Source: Trichoderma breve (taxonomy: Eukaryota; Ascomycota; Sordariomycetes; Hypocreales; Hypocreaceae). Taken from it: a DNA stretch of 64,000 nucleotides. The stretch's first letter is position 1; the number at the start of each line of letters is the position of its first letter. The stretch is taken from the NCBI RefSeq assembly GCF_028502605.1, contig NC_079234.1, positions 3,534,001 to 3,598,000 of the forward strand, read 5' to 3'. The translations under genes were made by a program, and so were the position numbers. This document shows, one piece after another, positions 12,481 to 24,300 of the stretch. Below the pieces are notes generated by a model. It ran no database searches. It saw nothing but the letters and a program-made list of their open reading frames with translations, and was not told where the DNA came from.

Positions 12481-13127
12481 AGAGAGAGGGCATCAACAAG
12501 GGCGATACTAGAGCGTATTTGTCACAAAGTCGTCCGAGAAGGAGAAGGCAGTGTCATTGTTTTTCGATAGGGCTTTTGGACTTTCGACATGATGAATCAG
12601 GTCAGGAGAGAGGTATCTCACAGGATGCAACGAAAGAAAAGTATGAGGCGGCACGCTGGCTATGAAGACAAGAGAAACAGGAAATTTGTCAATGTAGGAA
12701 ATCTGATCAAGTCATGGCTTTAGCTGAACGGGATTGAAATCTCGCAAGTCGTTATATGTAGAGAAAATTGTCAAGGAAAATAAAATTCTCATAAGAAGTC
12801 TAAGCATGGTTGACTGCCGTCACAACGATTAAGTGACTTACCACTTTCCGCGTCAAGTGCCCTCAGTCGCGACCGTACAAAAATTTGCGTACCCATTTAG
12901 CGAGAAACGCGCAGTCACGTGCATCCCACTACACACCCAGAATTTTTTTCGTGCGGAAAAAAGCACACCCGAAGAAGCCCTGAGGCGAGGTACGTACCGC
13001 GGGCTAGCGTAGCCCACAACCACAATTTTCGACCCAATTCAGTCCTCCACTCTTTCAAGCTCGACAAAAGTTTCATTCCTCCCACATCCGACAAGTCGAT
13101 TGCCCTGGTGAGCACCATTATCATCAG
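12481..13127. promoter_or_regulatory. RPS8 promoter region with CACGTG site
   Basis: Spacer upstream of the ribosomal protein gene, with no other gene seen. It contains CAGTCACGTGC at 12912-12922 (TCACGTG 12915-12921), about 210 bp before the 5' UTR intron donor. CACGTG is the Cbf1 core, and Cbf1 is known to act at ribosomal protein promoters in some ascomycetes. Its use here is inference. CT-rich sequence around 13040-13090 probably marks the start region of transcription. Confidence 0.3.
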
Positions 13128-13333
13128 GTAAGTCTCTACGGCCGTGATCCTTCAGCAGCATCCAAAAGGAAACTCAATTCGTATCGACTGCGAAAAACGA
13201 ACAAACGGTTTACTATTTGCTTGCTGCTGGAGGGGTTTCCGGTCAACCGCCTTTTCCTTCAAATCTTCTTTCACCCTTGGGAAAAATTTCATACAGAGTT
13301 GCTAATACCTCTTCTCCTTCTTTCTGAGTATAG
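13128..13333 (+). other. Probable 5' UTR intron of RPS8
   Basis: GTAAGTCT follows ATCATCAG at 13128, and GAGTATAG ends at 13333, only 11 nt before the RPS8 ATG. The 206-nt interval has no long open frame. Long leader introns are common in fungal ribosomal protein genes, and this one is about three times the length of the typical intron in this window. Confidence 0.6.
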
Positions 13334-13344
13334 AAACCGCAATC

Positions 13345-14041
13345 ATGGGTATCTCTCGTGACTCTCGCCACAAGCGCTCCGCCTCCGGTGCCAAGCGCGC
13401 CTACTACCGTGCGTACCATGATACTTGAATAATTCCGAAAGCCCGTATGATCTTATGAACATACGTTCTGACCTCCGTCAACAGGGAAGAAGCGCGCTTT
13501 CGAGGCTGGCCGCCAGGGTGCCAACACCAAGATCGGCGCCAAGCGAATCCACACCGTCCGCACTCGTGGTGGTAACCACAAGTACCGTGCCCTGCGTCTC
13601 GACTCCGGCAACTTCGCCTGGGCCTCCGAGGGCTGCACCCGCAAGACCCGTGTCATTGCCGTCGCCTACCACCCTTCCAACAACGAGCTGGTCCGAACCA
13701 ACACCCTGACCCGTAGCGCCATCGTCCAGATCGACGCTGCTCCTTTCCGACAGTGGTACGAGTCCCACTACGGCCAGCCCATCGGCCGTAGACGCCAGAA
13801 GGCCCAGGCCGCCAAGGAGGGCAAGGAGGTCGAGGAGGTCAAGAAGAGCAAGTCCGTCGAGAAGAAGCAGGCTGCTCGCTACGCCGCCAACGGCAAGGTC
13901 GAGTCCGCTGTTGAGAAGCAGTTCGAGGCCGGTCGTCTGTACGCCGTTGTCACCAGCCGTCCCGGCCAGTCCGGCCGCTGTGACGGTTACGTCCTGGAGG
14001 GTGAGGAGCTGGCTTTCTACCAGAAGAAGCTGCACAAATAA
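13345..14041 (+). CDS. RPS8: 40S ribosomal protein S8 (eS8)
   Basis: Two exons, 13345-13408 and 13485-14041, give 206 codons (yeast eS8 is 200). The intron has donor GTGCGT and acceptor CAACAG, and splits the Arg codon in AYYR/KKRAFE. The start [18 protein letters not shown] is the invariant eS8 N-terminus, and [14 protein letters not shown] and [20 protein letters not shown] are family hallmarks. The protein is a structural component of the small subunit body. Codon use is strongly biased to C-ending codons (GCC, AAG, CGC, ATC), as expected for a highly expressed gene. Conservation of the ends leaves no doubt about start and stop. Confidence 0.97.
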
Positions 14042-14861
14042 ACTCGCAATGGCGTGAGTTGGATGGTGTTCAAGGATTTTTTTGCTATCTTGGGCATTTT
14101 CAGGGCATGAAGAGCTTTCTAACACACAAAGCATCGGAACGGGTCCATAGGGAAATGAAAAGCTTTTCTGCAATCATGTTACTTTTTTCACGTTGTTTCA
14201 TTCAAGTATGATAATGATACAAGAAACAAAACAATTCAACACACCGTCTTTCCGCCTTGACCCACACTCGTACTGGTAGTATTTTTGGCATGTCATCATT
14301 ATATCTAAGTGCTCTTAGTAGCTCCTTCGAATACCTATGTAGTATAGCGAAACCGCCTACACAAAAGCAAAAAGGAATCATAAAGTCGTATCAAGTAATT
14401 TTAGTAGTAGTATTTGGCAGCTGCACCGGTAGAGTCCATCTATTCTCATTGTTGATAAAACATCATATTTTCCCTCGGTACCACTGCAAAAGTCTGTCCT
14501 AAAAAGAGGAAATAAAAACATGCATGTCATAATCCTGCTAGAGCGTGAATGCTATTTCCCCCAAAGTCCTTCATCTCATCACCAGCCAGTTTAAACATGG
14601 CTGGGCGTATGTGCTGCTGATCGAACCACTAAAAGAAGAAAGAAAACTCCTTACAAAAACAAACTTTTTTTAACAACGAAAATTGGGGTGATATCAAAAG
14701 GAGGGGGGGAATATGGTAGTCATGATGGCGAATTGAGTTCTCATAGAATCATGATGTGATCATAATGCAGAGAAGAACAAGAGGAGGGAGGGAGGAAGTA
14801 GGGAGTGTAAGAATAGTGGAATGTGGTGATCGCATTGCAGTTTTTGAAGAGGACTGGAACT
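14042..14861. other. Convergent 3' spacer between RPS8 and GYP5
   Basis: About 820 bp between the stops of two convergent genes. It is AT-rich with short A- and G-runs (about 14695-14710) and a GAGGAGGGAGGGAGG stretch near 14781. No gene or RNA seen. Confidence 0.4.
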
Positions 14862-17688
14862 CTAGACAAACTGGCGCTTCAACTCAGTCCACTTCCGGCT
14901 CAGGGTCTCATGTTGACCAGCAATCTGTCATGTATCGTTAGTTTTTTCTTCTTTTTCTCCTTCGGCCCAAGGGTGACGGTCTAAACTTACCTCGGCATAT
15001 CGCAGCTTTGTCTGGACCAGCTCCTCTTCCAGCTCAGCCAACTCCTTTTCAACTTTCTCGTTCTCCAAGTGAACCTTTTCATTACGCTTCATCAAGTCAT
15101 CGCGCTCAAGCTTCCAAGTTTCCTCAATCTCCAAGGGTTGATTCTCAATCACCTTCTTGAGCTCTTGAACTTGGTTCCTGAGGGCCTCAACCTCATCCTT
15201 CAGTTCGTCATTCTCAACCTTTGTGTGGACGAGTTCCGTAGCAAGGTCAGCTTGCTCGCGATCAGCAACCTCAACTCTCTCCTCCAGCTTTCGAACTTTG
15301 ATTGTGAGGCTCTGATTGTTTGTTCGGAGTTCCTTGACTTCGGTTTCCCGCTCCTTTTCGGCCTTTGTCTTTTCTTCCCACTCTGCAGTGTATCCTTCAA
15401 GAAGCTCCGCGGAGAGCTTGATTTCGCAGGCATCCCTCACCAGCTGATCTGCTCTGTAAATCTCCTTGTCAATGCTTGAGCTGGAGCTGCCAAAGAAGCC
15501 ATTCTCCAAGAGACTTCCTTGGCTAGGGTCCTTGTCGATATAGACATCAAATAGCTTATCTTTTAGATATGTGGTGAGTTGCTGCATGTCAGAAATCTCC
15601 AGCAGAGTTGCGGTGTTCTTCTGCATCAGAACGATACCAAACCGAATAATAGCAGAAAGGCCTTCTGAGAGAATCAAGTCGTAAATTCTTAGGACAAGTT
15701 GGAGGGGGAAGCGGTAGGCGAACAACGTGAGGAACCATGGTGTCGCGTAGAGATGGGGAGAGATGCCTCTCCGGTGAAGATGGCAGTACAGGGCAGGCTC
15801 AAGGTCTTCCAGTAGTCTCTCAAACTGATACAAGTGTCGATGAAGTCCAGGCATATCATGGATAAAGAGGTCCCGCAGGCCGTAATGGTTCATCAGGCGG
15901 ACAAGCAGGCAGAATGCCTCCTGCTCCGGCATGTTGAACAACAGGGGCATAATCAGGAAGTTCATGCCCTGAGCATAGCCAACACCTTCGTCAAAGAGAG
16001 CATACGCCTTGCAAACGCCGAAAAGACCCTCCTGAAGTCCCGCGGCTGCTGCATATTTAGAATAACTGGTGCGGGCACCGAGGTCACGGCGAATGACCTT
16101 CTCCAACCTCTGAATGGAGGCAATGTCTTCTTTCTCTTTGCGCATCCTCTCTGCCACAGCCGCAGCCTGGGCCTTGGCGATGGCCTCAGCATTCTTATCC
16201 TCTTTCTTGTCACCCTTGACACCTGAGCCACCCGACTGCTCAGAGTTAACAGATGACGCAGATGACGCTACTCCGTCACCGCTCTGAACACTGAGATTGG
16301 CATTGCTAAAGCTGCTTGCTGCTGTGCTGCTGCTGTGCCGATTCCTGTTTTCTTTCTCCGTTCCCCTAGCAAGGAGGTCCCTGTAAACTCCCTCCAAGTC
16401 TTCACTCTTGCTCTGTGCCAGCACTTGCCAAATGACGCCGCGAATAGCACTGGGAATACCAGTGGCAATAGCTTTGTTCAACTCCTCGGCACTCGACCGT
16501 GCAACAGCAGCGGGACCTTCATAAACGACGGATTGCCAAAGGTCCCAATCAACTTGTGACGTCGCCGTCTCTGAGGGGCCAACGCTGATGCCGACTGCCG
16601 TTCCGGGCGCCAAGCTTGCATTTGGAGGGGGCAAGGGGGATTTGGGAGGCAAGTCAGCTGCCGGCAGCGCTTCACCCTCGGCAGTTTCGTCCGGGATGTC
16701 CTCGGTGTTTATGGTAAGCGGAGCACCAGATTCCTGCTGCATCCGAAGCACCTTGAATCGATCTTTGAGGCTATTCCGGTTGGATGCCTTGCCATCACCC
16801 TCTCTTTCTTCCTCAAGCTTGCTCAACATCATCTCAGGGTTGCTACCCACAGTACCGACGGAGCTAGCAGTGTTTCGGCGGGCAGATGGCTGGGTGGTTA
16901 AAGTCGAATTGACGTCTTTGTCTTTACTAGAATTCCTGGACAGCCAAGAGAACGGGCTGGTCAGTCTCCTGCCTACCGGTGCAGGGGCGGGTGTGGGAGC
17001 CGCAGCGGGTGGTGCTGCTGCTGGAGTAGCGGTCGAGGCGGTGGGAATGGGCGGCAAGCTCTTGTCCGGCGACGAAGGTTGTGCAGCGGCAGGAGTATTG
17101 TTTAGAGATGTTGTTCTGCTCAGCTGGTCCTTGTCAGAGGGGCTCGCGGGGTCTGCCGAGGCAATTAGCAACATGTAAGCAAAAAAAAAAGTTGTGAAGA
17201 CGGTGAGAGAGGTGTACCCTGGTGTTGTGGGGCAGCATCATCGTCCAAATTGACAACATCGAGATTTGATGTGTTGGAGATGTTGGAGATGCGATGTGAC
17301 ACTGGCGATGAGCCGCGTGACGGGGGTTCTGGCTTTTCCTCGCTCTTGACTGAATTGGCCTCCTCTTCTTCTTCCTCTTCCTCACTGTCGCTATCAGCAT
17401 CGGATTTGGTGGCATCCGCCTCCGGCGGGGGAGGTTGAGGTTTCGAGTTAGATACAGATCTCTTGGTCAGGGATCGTACGGAGGCGGCGTCTACGGCGTC
17501 TTCGAAAGTATCCTGCTCAGCAGCCTATACTATTTATTAGTTCTTGACTTGCCATGTCATGTGTTGTTGTGGTGGTGGGATGACGCTAAACATACCGTAT
17601 CAGCATCGGAGTCGGTAAGGGACGGACGTCTCTCCTTCAGCGACCCCTCGCTCGAGTGCTGGGAAGCTGCGTCGTCTGGCTGCGGCAT
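14862..17688 (-). CDS. GYP5: GYP5-like TBC-domain Rab GTPase-activating protein
   Basis: Four exons on the minus strand (17596-17688, 17218-17524, 14991-17152, 14862-14924) sum to 874 codons. Donors are GTATGT, GTACAC and GTAAGT. The N-terminal third is disordered (poly-Glu, Ser and Pro/Ala tracts). The TBC domain begins near residue 366 (PSAIRGVIWQVLAQ) and is split by a Ser-rich, Glu/Lys-rich insert. It carries the Arg-finger region IRRDLGART (about 487-495) and the Gln finger in GYAQGMN (about 525-531). The final 190 residues are a coiled coil. The family stimulates GTP hydrolysis by Ypt1/Sec4-type Rabs at the Golgi and exocytic sites. The last exon (20 codons plus stop) lies behind a consensus intron. 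Eight in-frame codons precede the chosen ATG and end at a possible TAG acceptor, so an extra upstream exon is possible. Confidence 0.9.
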
Positions 17689-20600
17689 GGCTCCCTTGTT
17701 GATATGCTTGGCCTAGAGGGTGTTTATACGGCGTGTCAAGAGACAGAGTTCAGCGACGGGCCTTCCAGAGGCTCTATAGAGTCCAAGGTGCGGTTGCTTG
17801 CCAGAGCCGGGAAGGATATCGTTTGACGGTGTGGAACCAATGCAGTATAGATGACAATTGTAGCAATGAGCAGAAAAGGGAAAAGAACTCGTCAACAAAG
17901 GACAAGTCTCACAAGAAATGACGAATGCTAGTGTTGTGTACAGAGTGCTGTTGCCGGCTCGTCCCAGCTGGTATGTACAGGTTCAAGGTTGAGAGCTTGG
18001 AGATTTTGTCTCAGGGAGCATGCAGCCAGCATGGATGGGATGGAGTCGGGCGTCTTTCAAGCCGCCAAATGGCACGTTTCCCCTGGCTGGCCGCTAAGCT
18101 CAGTGCTCGTCAGTGGGCAGTGGGGGGTGCGTAGGTGGCTTTGGCGGGTCTTCAGAGCCTAACGTCTCCCGTTGCATCTTTAAAAAGAAAAAAAAAAGCC
18201 ACACAACTTCGACAGCCGGCCAAAGGGGGGCTAGCTCTCCATCCTCACAACTGACACCCACGGAGGCGAGATAACAGCATCTCTGGCCTCTTTCTAGCGG
18301 TGTCCAGGGTCGCGTGCTGCTCTCCTCTCCGTGGGCAGAGATCACCAAGCGGCAGCTACTCGGCAACGCTGGATTGATATGGGTGGGTGGGTTTGGTGGG
18401 TGGCCTAACGACCCCTTTTTCCGTCTCCTCTTTTCGCATGCCGTTTGCTTGGGGCAGCATCGGCGGGTTGGGGAGGGGGAAACAACAATTCACTCGATCA
18501 CAAAGAGCACCATTTTGCGTTTGTCTACGGATTGGTATATACACCAAGTACATGGCCGGATTTGCAAAGTGGCGTGTCAAAGACAGAAGCCATGGATGAA
18601 ACTCAAATCCTCCATCTCCAGCCAGCCCCGCGATACACGAGCGAAAAGGTGGACTCGGCGCTCTTGAAACATTTGCAACTTGGTAGTAGTACCCAAGTCA
18701 ATAAGCGGCATGTATTGCTACCTAGATGGATACCTTGCGGACTTGTCTTGCATCTGGCATTCAACCCCAATCTGGAACAATGCCTAAATTCTCTCACGAT
18801 GGTGCCTTTGACACTAGCCCGCCGTTTTGACGGTCTGTTTCAGAGCTCCGTGGCAGGTGGCTTTTCACGCCCAGGTTGTCTCCTATCGGGGTAGCACCGG
18901 TACGATCACGTAGCAGCTCCTAGTTCGTATTTGTGCAACTATTCCAAGAAGGAGACCTTACTTCCTGGCTTGGATCATTATGGATAGAGGTTGGAGATCC
19001 CAGGTGAGGTCGATGAAGCTCCAGGGTAGAGCCACGATACCCACCTTTTGATAGCCATGGGTCCCTTGCTTAATCTTTTGCCCAATGCTGAAAGCAGATG
19101 GAGAGAGTGCAGAAATAAAACGCATGAATGAGCTTCAAAAATAGCTGGTGCGATAACATTAGACTCTCGGCTTGAAGGAGTGATCGTGGCCTTTTTTCTT
19201 TTTAAATCGAGTATCACCCGACAGGTGGTTCTCCGTCATGCGCACAGTACACGATGCATCATGCGACCATCACGATCTTAATCAAGACCGCTGACACTTG
19301 GAAGTAGTTCTGACTATGGTTTGGATACCCCAGATTCGAACCAAGCTGACTAGCTGCGATGACAGGGTACCAGCTGGGGTCCGGGCTGTTTCATTGATAT
19401 TCCGCATATACGAAATTGTAGACCTTTGCTGATCAATCGAGATTGATAAATGGTACCTTGCAACGTCAATTGTGGCGTCGTTCTTTACCTTTCTCATGCA
19501 TAATGCTACGAAGATAAGAAACTGTCAGACTCACGGGTAGTTATAAACAAATGTAGATCCATGCGCAAACTGCGTGTAAGCTACTACTAGGTAGGTACCT
19601 CTGCCGGGCAAGCTAATTCAGGTACGAGCATGGCTACGATTTGAGTGGGAATTTGTCGTCAAAATATCTGATAAACTCCAGCCTCCCAGACGCCCAACCA
19701 GGTAGCTACACGACCAAGTGTGGAATCTAAACGTGCGGTTAGTCGAATAAAGTTTCACATCACTATTTAAACATAATCATGATACCGCCAAGCCCAAATA
19801 TAGAGCCAACCCCATCAATGTCTGTTCAAAGCATCAGAAATTACGAGCAGCATCGGCGTCATTAAAGTCTTTGGCTGCGGGTGGTATCTCAAGTAGATGT
19901 ACTCTGGTGGGTTGATTTCGGCTATATCAAGACAGCTTTGTCTTCAAAATGCTGGCTTCAAATACAAACATGTCAGATGCTCGGTATGCTACCTCGGGTT
20001 GCCAAATGAGCATATGAATCCTGTAGCAAACAGTCTGATATTCCAACTCTCTGGGATAAAGTACATATATTGATTGACCTTGTAGGAACATGGCGAGACC
20101 TGCAGCACCCTTGCCTTGGACCAACCTGACCCATGTCTTTCAATTACCCGACTACGGACTTACATATACACGTACGGAGTAGACTAGATTTTTCTATCCA
20201 ACGTTCTTTGTTTGTTCTGCTTTCGGGTAGGAAAATCCATGTCGGCGCCGCCTGGCTGGTACCACCGGCACACGGTGCAAGGACCAGTCCACTCATTGCC
20301 CATAGAATACTAGCCCATGGCGATGCTAACCATACACAGCTAGAGCATCAGATTCGTTCTTTGTCCTAAGCCTGTGCATCTGCCGCTCTTTGTCAAGCCC
20401 TCCCCGCTACCGCCTTAGTCGTAGCGCTCCATGCCACCTAAAGAGAGTGCACAGCGGAACTTTATAGCGTCGAGGGCGCTATTAGTATTTCCTACAGGCT
20501 ACAGCTACTGTGCCTGTATATTACGGCATCCATCCCTCCTCTCCCTGCTCAGCCCGCCCCTCACTGACGCCTAATGCCGATGTAGGCAATTCACACATTC

Positions 20601-21323
20601 ACTCGCATCAAGTGCGGGACAGTGGGAGGAGCTGCACCACCACGCCTATTACGCAAAGGCCCACTTGCTTCCGCTGCTCAACCTGACGTTTGTCAACCAG
20701 CATCTCTTTTTTTTTCTCTCTCCCAACAACCTCTTCTCTCCACCTTTCCGCCCGTATCTTCACGACAGAAACATCTGCAGATCGTATCCGAACTCCTGAT
20801 CTGTGCTCCCGTGTTTCTTTATTTCCTGCGATACCCCTCCCCGCTGCCCGCCTGGACCCTTGAAGCCGCTGTTCGAGGACGACTGCACTCGCCCTACAAC
20901 TCGCTTTCAAGCAAGCTCACGCAGCAGCTCCTTTCATATCCAGTCCTCCTCCACCACGCCACACCTTGATATTGTTAGACTTCTGGGTGCTCGAGCTCGG
21001 TCTTCCGTCTGATTAATCTACGCATCGGACTCAACCGCAACAGACGACGACCTTGGCGAGCCCTGGTTGTGCAACTAACCCTGGTAGGCTTGCCGCGAAG
21101 CAATCCATATACTTTCTCGATACTTGAACGGCCCCCCGCGGTTCGGCTTCAGCCCAGCCACCACTGTTCCCAAAGCACCAGCCGTATACGCGGCCTTTGC
21201 AGCAAATACTACTGGAACATATCACGACTGCACAAGTCGCGCTGTCGCGCCAGCGGATAGCCGGATCGAAGTGGAGGGGGAGTTGATATTTGTTTCTGCG
21301 GCTTTGCCGCTCTTGTTTTCACC
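17689..21323. other. Long divergent intergenic region (3.6 kb)
   Basis: The longest gene-free stretch in the window, lying between the divergently transcribed GYP5 and TOM1. No open frame looks like protein on either strand. It holds one exact TACGGAGTA (20173-20181), short GGTAGGTAC and GGTAGCTAC repeats (19591-19708), and a CT-rich block at 20690-20960 that is probably the TOM1 promoter or leader. A tRNA B-box-like string near 19330 was examined and rejected. Confidence 0.45.
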
Positions 21324-24300
21324 ATGGGCAAGATCACAAAGGCGATGCAGCCTAAGCATCGAGAGACTCTGGTACGTCGCATCATGTCAGGGCGGGCGGG
21401 GCTGAAATTCAGCCGTACTCTCACACGCTTCCACATGCCTCCTGTCACGGAAACCTATTATGCTAACTCCATTTGCCTTTGATAGTCTCCATGGCTAAAG
21501 CTTTACGTCGATTCTGCATCAACAGCCCCGTTGCCGCTCCTTCCACAGCAGCTTGCTGATTTCCCGACAAGGTGGCCATTCGGGCGCGGAGACCTTTACC
21601 ACTGGATTCCATTGTTAAACCGATTCGATAGCGTGCTCGAGTATTTCTGCAAAACCTATAAATTGAATGAAGGCCCCCAGCAGCGTGATTTTGGCTGCGA
21701 TGTGCTGCTCAATCATGCAAAGGATTCGGCATTCGAGGGCGAGAAGCAGTGGGAGATGGACGCCCTCACCCTGCTCGGCTTTCCTTCCGATGGTGACAGA
21801 GAGCTGATCGAGGCTGTTTTGAAGTTTACTCGCATGCTGCTAGAGCACTGCGGAAATCGCAGCATCTACGCCAGCAGTGCTCACCTCAATGACCTCCTCA
21901 ACTGCACTCCCCCTACCGTTCTCATTGCTACACTCGAGGTAGGATCTGAGTTGGCACAGAGATACCAGGCATCGGTCAAGCGGATAGGAAGCGCTTCCCG
22001 ACACATCAGTGCCGCACTGCTTGCCAATCATTACAACATAGACCTTGAGCGCGTCCAACAGGTTGCATTGCCGTTCGTCAAAACGCCCATTTTTAACCTT
22101 TCCGACCCGTCGCCGACTAGCGCGCCTTCTACCGCATCTAAGGGAAAGGATAAGGCGGTTGCAGGAGGTGGCAGCAGAAATGTAGCTACCATGCACGCCA
22201 ATGATCTTGTCGCCATCACCACTGCTGATGATAACCGGTGGAGCTCTTGGGGTGATGTTAAGGTCTTCTACTACCCCCAGGAAACCACATCGGTGCAGCA
22301 TGACGTTCCAACGGAGGCGGGGCGCTCGAATCTACCCTCGACCCCCACTCCCCTCCGTCGAAGCTCAACGATGAACCCTCAACACACCCCAAAGGTTCGA
22401 AATGCTACTGCTGCCGAGGACCCCTCTCCTCTGGGAACTCGAACTTCGGGATTTGTGGATGACCATTCTTCGTCTGGCCAAAAGACGTTCGAGTTGCCCC
22501 AATCCGTCGTTGCCTCTCACTCCATCTATGAGCTCATTACCAGGTGCCCTGATGATATGCCCCAGGCCGCCAAGTATGAGGCCTTCCATCGCTTGAGAGT
22601 AGCCAAAGCTCTCATTGGCTCCCAAGAGTCGCGGCAGCAAATTCTGGCAACTCGGCTGCTGGCGATAACTAACCTGGCGTATATACATTCCGAATCAAAC
22701 TTTGTTGAGAAAGTCCTTCGCCAAGATATTGACGAAACCCGCCGATTTCAGCTCGTATATCAGCTTGCTGAGTTGATCCATCCATCCGCGGATGGCGCAA
22801 TAGATGTCCCTTTGAGGCTGCAGACCATTGCCCTTGCGCTCCTCGAAGCGGTATCGAGCTTCCACGCTCGATGCCAAGATGTCTTGTCGGCCTTGAATGC
22901 GAATGTCAACCACGGCATCCTTCTTTACGTTATCAGAAAGGCCGTCGCTGGAATGACTGAAGCGAATGCTGGAGACGATAGCGATAAGATGAATGAGATG
23001 GACGAATGGCGGAATAATTTATTCTCACTTACCTTGCACTTATCCATGGCTACTCGCGTGGGTAGTGAAATGGTTTCTGCTGGATTAATGGACATTCTTG
23101 TCGAAATTTTAAATATTCGATCCATCATTGCGCAGCGCCACCATTCAATGGTTCTTGCCTTCCTGGATGGCTTGATATGGACCTATCCGAATGCATTTAC
23201 TGCGTTTTTCAACGCGGATGGATTGGATGCTGTTGCCAAGCTAATTGTCGATACCATTGGTGAAGCTCGCATGTTACTTCAAGCATCAAAGGGCATCAAA
23301 CCTGACCAACAGTCCAGTGCTGTGGATTATGAGATCCCTTATTACCAGCAACAGACACTCAAGTGGATCTTGAAGTTTGTGCATCACATCATGTCCAATT
23401 CCTATAGCTACAGTGGCAATACAGACCGACTCCTGCGAAATCTTGCCGAGAAGTCTGACTTGCTGGCCAATCTGAGGGACATCATAAACGACAAAAAGAG
23501 CTTCGGCTCAGTTGTCTGGACAAACTCGGTTACCATCCTCAGCGATTTTATCAACAATGACCCAACAAGCTTCGCTGCTATTTCCGAATCAGGCATGATC
23601 AAGACGTACCTTGAAGCCATCACTGGACAGCCGATCCCCGAAGTACATACCGCACGGCTTGCACGACGGGCATCAGACGGCGGGGACCCTAATACCGTGG
23701 ACGTGTCTGCGATAACATCCATCACCGATCTCGATAGACGGCGTCACCCTCCTGAGGATGAAGTCGCTCGGCAGGCGTTTGGCCGGCCAGTTGCAACAGG
23801 CATCTTGGCATCTTCTGATGCTATCAATGTTGTTCCCCAAGTTCTAAACTCCATCTCTCTCAACAATGCGGGCATGCACCTGGTGGTCGCCTCTCGGGCG
23901 ATTGAGAGCTTCTTGGAAGTCTTTGAAAGCCCTGCACATGTGAAATGTATGGAGACGGATTCTGAGCTCGCCAGCAATGTTGGTGCCAGCTTTGACGAGC
24001 TTGCGCGCCATCACCCTCCCCTAAGGAAAGCGATAGCTAACGCAGTAATTGACATGGTCGCCCGAGTACGCATGCTTGGCATTGAGAAGGCTCGACTCGC
24101 AGGCTGGGGGGTTAAACTGCTCCCCATTGGCAACCTTCAAACCGCAGCCGAATCAACTGCTGCGGCCAGTGCATCCAAATCGCAGCAGGAATCTGACGTC
24201 GACATGTCCGATATGGCCGTGTCACAAGGCTTGGAAGTCGACAAGCGAACCGAAACCGAACGGGAATCTCCGTACGAGTCGTATACGCCCTATATTTATG

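Noticed and set aside
16588..17178. 196-codon plus-strand frame rich in Gly/Ala/Val
   Set aside because: It is the antisense of the Pro/Ala/Ser-rich N-terminal region of GYP5.
19321..19385. tRNA B-box-like string (GGTTCGAATCTGGGG on the minus strand) with a partly complementary acceptor-like start
   Set aside because: The sequence around the TTCGAAT loop does not form a T-stem, no good A-box is present at the right distance, and the whole unit is too short for a tRNA.
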